Below the pieces are notes generated by a model. That model had not been told where the DNA came from. It did no database searches and worked only from the letters and a program-made list of their open reading frames with translations. Of a stretch of DNA of 64,000 nucleotides, positions 61,875 through 64,000 are shown piece by piece. The translations under genes were made by a program, and so were the position numbers. Each line of letters opens with the position of its first letter. Position 1 is the stretch's first letter. This DNA comes from J027 sp034437655 (GTDB lineage: Bacteria > Chloroflexota > Anaerolineae > Aggregatilineales > J027): NCBI GenBank assembly GCA_034437655.1, contig DAOTTU010000046.1:1-64000 (forward strand), given 5' to 3'.

Positions 61875-63110
61875 ATGCAAGCAATACCCGCAGCGAATGA
61901 TCTACGTATTGAATTTGATGCTGAATCCTGGCGATTGGTGAGTCACGAACTAGAGACGGAAACCCGGCTGGTTGAGGCCACGCCCGAAGGGTTGGTTACG
62001 CACCCCGTCTTTCGAGCGGCCCGCTCATTGCCGGGGGCAACCATTGCGCCTGCACAGATTGTTCGTGTCATGCTGGGCTGGGCCCCAGAAAATGAAGCCT
62101 GGCGCCTGGGGCTACTGCTAACCGATGGTAGCGCTACTGTGGTGGATACCACCCAGATGCAATGGTGTGAACTCGCTGCCTGGCCCGGTGAACTTTTCGA
62201 GGCTGACCCCCAGCGTTTACGCTATGCTGGTCAGGCGTTGGCCCGCCTGTTAAATCGGCCGTTTCAACTGGTCCCTCCCAGCACACCCTCCCGCGTGCCA
62301 GCAATCGGCACCACCCCGGCACCACTTGACGACATAGATGCTGACCTTGACGCTGACGATGAAGACACGCCCGAAAACACCAACCTCTCAAACCCAACGG
62401 CCCAGACTGCGCCGCCAAACATACGGCACCTCGTCCCAGAAATTGAGGTGGCCGACCTGCCAATCATGGTCACACATTGGCGTTTAATACCGACCGCAAC
62501 TGGTGTGCAATGGGAACGGTTGCAACGCTGGTGGCTGTTTGGGATAGGGCGCTTGGTGTTGATCTTCGCGCTGAGTGTGTTGTTTCTTGTACTCAGTATT
62601 GGGAGCTTGACCCGTGGTATTGCTGCTGTGGAGCCAACCTGGTTACCCAACCTCGGTGTGGCAATTGGTCTGGTGCTGGTGGTCGCGCTGTTACAAACGT
62701 TGTGGACTATGTTGAATAGCCGTATGGTTGCTGTAGATCGGTTTCGCGGCGAGCTTTATGAACGTGGAGTGCTATTGCCGTTCATCCATTGGCGCATTCC
62801 GTTTGACCAAATTGAATATATTCTCATCAGTCAGAATGCACCGCGGCCTATGGGGCGGCGGCAACATCGCGAGCCGATGCATACGGCTCAGGACATCTGG
62901 CTGCATGCCTTTGACGGTCAGAATTTTTATACCATCATTCATTTTGAAGATGTCGAAGGGCGCTCATGGGATTGGACGACTGTAAGAACACATCATCGCA
63001 CGCATGTTCGGCGTAATTTGCAGTTGGCACAATATGACACCCCTGCACATCATGCAGCCAGCCAAATAGCTGATATAATCGGGGTACCTGTTTATCTTGA
63101 TCTAGTGTAG
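61875..63110 (+). CDS. Two-helix membrane protein of unknown function
   Basis: Protein of 411 residues. The N-terminal cytoplasmic-looking domain (about 1-135) is followed by an acidic Pro/Asp linker (about 140-185). Two membrane helices lie at about 222-248 and 258-282, after which there is a C-terminal domain (about 285-411) with mixed beta strands (FRGELYERGVLLPFIHWRIP, FDQIEYILISQ) that might be PH-like. No family was recognised. The gene is followed after 19 bases by a membrane-anchored protein truncated by the window edge, and the two are probably cotranscribed. Confidence 0.7.
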   Translation: MQAIPAANDLRIEFDAESWRLVSHELETETRLVEATPEGLVTHPVFRAARSLPGATIAPAQIVRVMLGWAPENEAWRLGLLLTDGSATVVDTTQMQWCELAAWPGELFEADPQRLRYAGQALARLLNRPFQLVPPSTPSRVPAIGTTPAPLDDIDADLDADDEDTPENTNLSNPTAQTAPPNIRHLVPEIEVADLPIMVTHWRLIPTATGVQWERLQRWWLFGIGRLVLIFALSVLFLVLSIGSLTRGIAAVEPTWLPNLGVAIGLVLVVALLQTLWTMLNSRMVAVDRFRGELYERGVLLPFIHWRIPFDQIEYILISQNAPRPMGRRQHREPMHTAQDIWLHAFDGQNFYTIIHFEDVEGRSWDWTTVRTHHRTHVRRNLQLAQYDTPAHHAASQIADIIGVPVYLDLV

Positions 63111-63129
63111 GTTGAGCTGTAGGTCTGTG

Positions 63130-64000
63130 ATGACTTTTGGACGTGATGACTATCGCAGCGATGAACAAGCGCGGCGTCTGCGTAACCGTAGCATTTTGTT
63201 ATTCATCATCCTTGCGACGGTGCCCTGTTATGTTGTCGGTGCGATAATGTTAGGGGTTGCCCCCGATGATGATGACGTGATAACCGAAGACCGTACCCTT
63301 CCGGCCCCGGCCGAAGGGACTGATTCACTTGCTTCTGCAACCAGCACTGTGTCCCCAGACCCAACGGTCACATCTGTGTTGGATGCATCACGCGAGCCGA
63401 CAACAACCCTTGCCGCAACACCACGACAGTTTAATCCACCGACGTCAACACGCTTCCCCACACGTGTATTCTTCACATCAACCCCGGCACCAAGCATTAC
63501 GGTCAATCCTTCTGCTACAGCTACGCCAACCGCCTCACCCTCCGCCACGGCGACCAATTCGCCAGAGGCCACCGAACCACAGAACCGTGCGCCGATTCTG
63601 AATACACCGCTGCCAGATGTTGCACTTGAACCCGGTGAAACGCGCCCGGTGACTGTCGATGCTGATGACCCGGATAACGAACCAGTTAGCATCGTCGCCA
63701 GCTCTGATAATGCAGGCGCTGTGACGATTCAGGCCTACAACGATAATGGATTCACAATTCAAGCGGTTGCTGCGGGTAGCGCCACCATCACCGTCATTTT
63801 GAGCGATCCACAAAACGCAGAAACTGCCGTCACGTTTGAGGCTACGGTTGCTGCCGCCAACCAGCCACCAACATTCCTACAAGAGCCAGCCCCCATCACT
63901 GTTGAAGTTGGTACAGCTACCGCCCTGACGCTTGCCTTTGAAGACCCCAATGGTGATACGGTTATGTCGCAGGTTAGCATTGCTGATCAAGCTATTGCAA
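63130..64000 (+). CDS. N-terminal part of a signal-anchored surface protein with Ig-like repeats (3' end outside window)
   Basis: The frame is open from ATG 63130 (in-frame GTG just before it) to the end of the window, 290 codons. It has a basic N-terminus, one membrane helix (about 23-45, ILLFIILATVPCYVVGAIM), a Thr/Pro/Ser-rich stretch (about 55-165, with many TATPT-like units), then at least two beta-sandwich-like modules of about 85 residues. Each begins with an APILNTPLPD or PPTFLQEPAP type segment and carries an acidic loop (DADDPDNEPV, FEDPNGDTV) typical of cadherin-like or Ig-like bacterial repeats. Likely an extracytoplasmic adhesin-like protein. AGGT lies six bases upstream of the start. 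Confidence 0.75.
   Translation, partial: MTFGRDDYRSDEQARRLRNRSILLFIILATVPCYVVGAIMLGVAPDDDDVITEDRTLPAPAEGTDSLASATSTVSPDPTVTSVLDASREPTTTLAATPRQFNPPTSTRFPTRVFFTSTPAPSITVNPSATATPTASPSATATNSPEATEPQNRAPILNTPLPDVALEPGETRPVTVDADDPDNEPVSIVASSDNAGAVTIQAYNDNGFTIQAVAAGSATITVILSDPQNAETAVTFEATVAAANQPPTFLQEPAPITVEVGTATALTLAFEDPNGDTVMSQVSIADQAIA

Overview
The window looks like chromosomal core genome of a bacterium, most likely a member of the Chloroflexota (Anaerolineae-like). This is inferred from gene style, not from a marker tree. The signs are extracytoplasmic proteins with long Thr/Pro and acidic linkers next to single membrane helices, Ser/Thr kinase, PP2C and FHA signalling, GAF/PAS/class III cyclase proteins, ThyX, a T-box leader before pheST, and an ECF sigma factor paired with a Zn-ligand-free anti-sigma factor. 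GC is moderate (mid-50s by eye). No phage, transposase, CRISPR array or rRNA operon was seen. Gene density is high and several convergent gene pairs touch or overlap.

Layout. 1-5738: end of a membrane protein, pth, mfd, and a convergent AlkC-type DNA glycosylase whose promoter region carries a Gram-positive-like LexA box. 5929-11246: LCP-family ligase, a GH13 maltosyltransferase-like enzyme and a GT-C-type membrane protein (envelope glycans). 11336-18774: rplY, an MBL hydrolase, a Ser/Thr kinase, ftsH, a methyltransferase and an SDR. 18775-20587: anti-sigma/ECF sigma pair. 20649: tRNA-Leu(CAA). 20856-26447: two tandem paralogous membrane proteins, a GH1 glycosidase, an M32 carboxypeptidase and a membrane protein. 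26454-30162 (minus): pseudo-receiver, MoxR ATPase, NUDIX, Zn-ribbon and CoxE-type VWA operon. 30439-35453: a VWA-TM-FHA protein and a PP2C-TM-thrombospondin-type-3 protein. 35579: rpsT. 35984-43870 (minus): a six-gene operon of TPR/TM/beta-propeller proteins followed by two GAF-PAS-cyclase proteins. 43957-47933 (minus): CPBP and DUF3267-like membrane proteases, a ferredoxin, a LysM-lamin-tail protein and a DinB-like protein. 48013-50415: FadN-type fatty acid oxidation enzyme. 50550-55510: promoter, T-box (specifier UUC), pheS, a CO-dehydrogenase-FAD-subunit-like orphan, pheT and terminator. 55614-64000: UbiA prenyltransferase, endonuclease V with an ATPase, thyX, an SbcC/Rad50-like protein, a membrane protein and a truncated secreted-type protein.

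The most unusual feature is the cyclase pair at 35984-39511. Protein A keeps both metal-binding Asp residues but has lost the transition-state Asn/Arg. Protein B has lost both metal Asp residues but keeps the Asn/Arg. Together they could form exactly one complete active site at a heterodimer interface, as in the C1/C2 halves of mammalian adenylyl cyclase. The operon also encodes three TPR membrane proteins, two of them with extracytoplasmic PD40 propellers, which suggests an envelope-sensing nucleotide second-messenger module. A second signalling island (30439-35453) joins extracytoplasmic VWA and Ca-binding-type repeats to cytoplasmic FHA and PP2C domains in two proteins of opposite membrane orientation.

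All assignments were made by reading motifs. No database search was possible, and family names are recalled from general knowledge.
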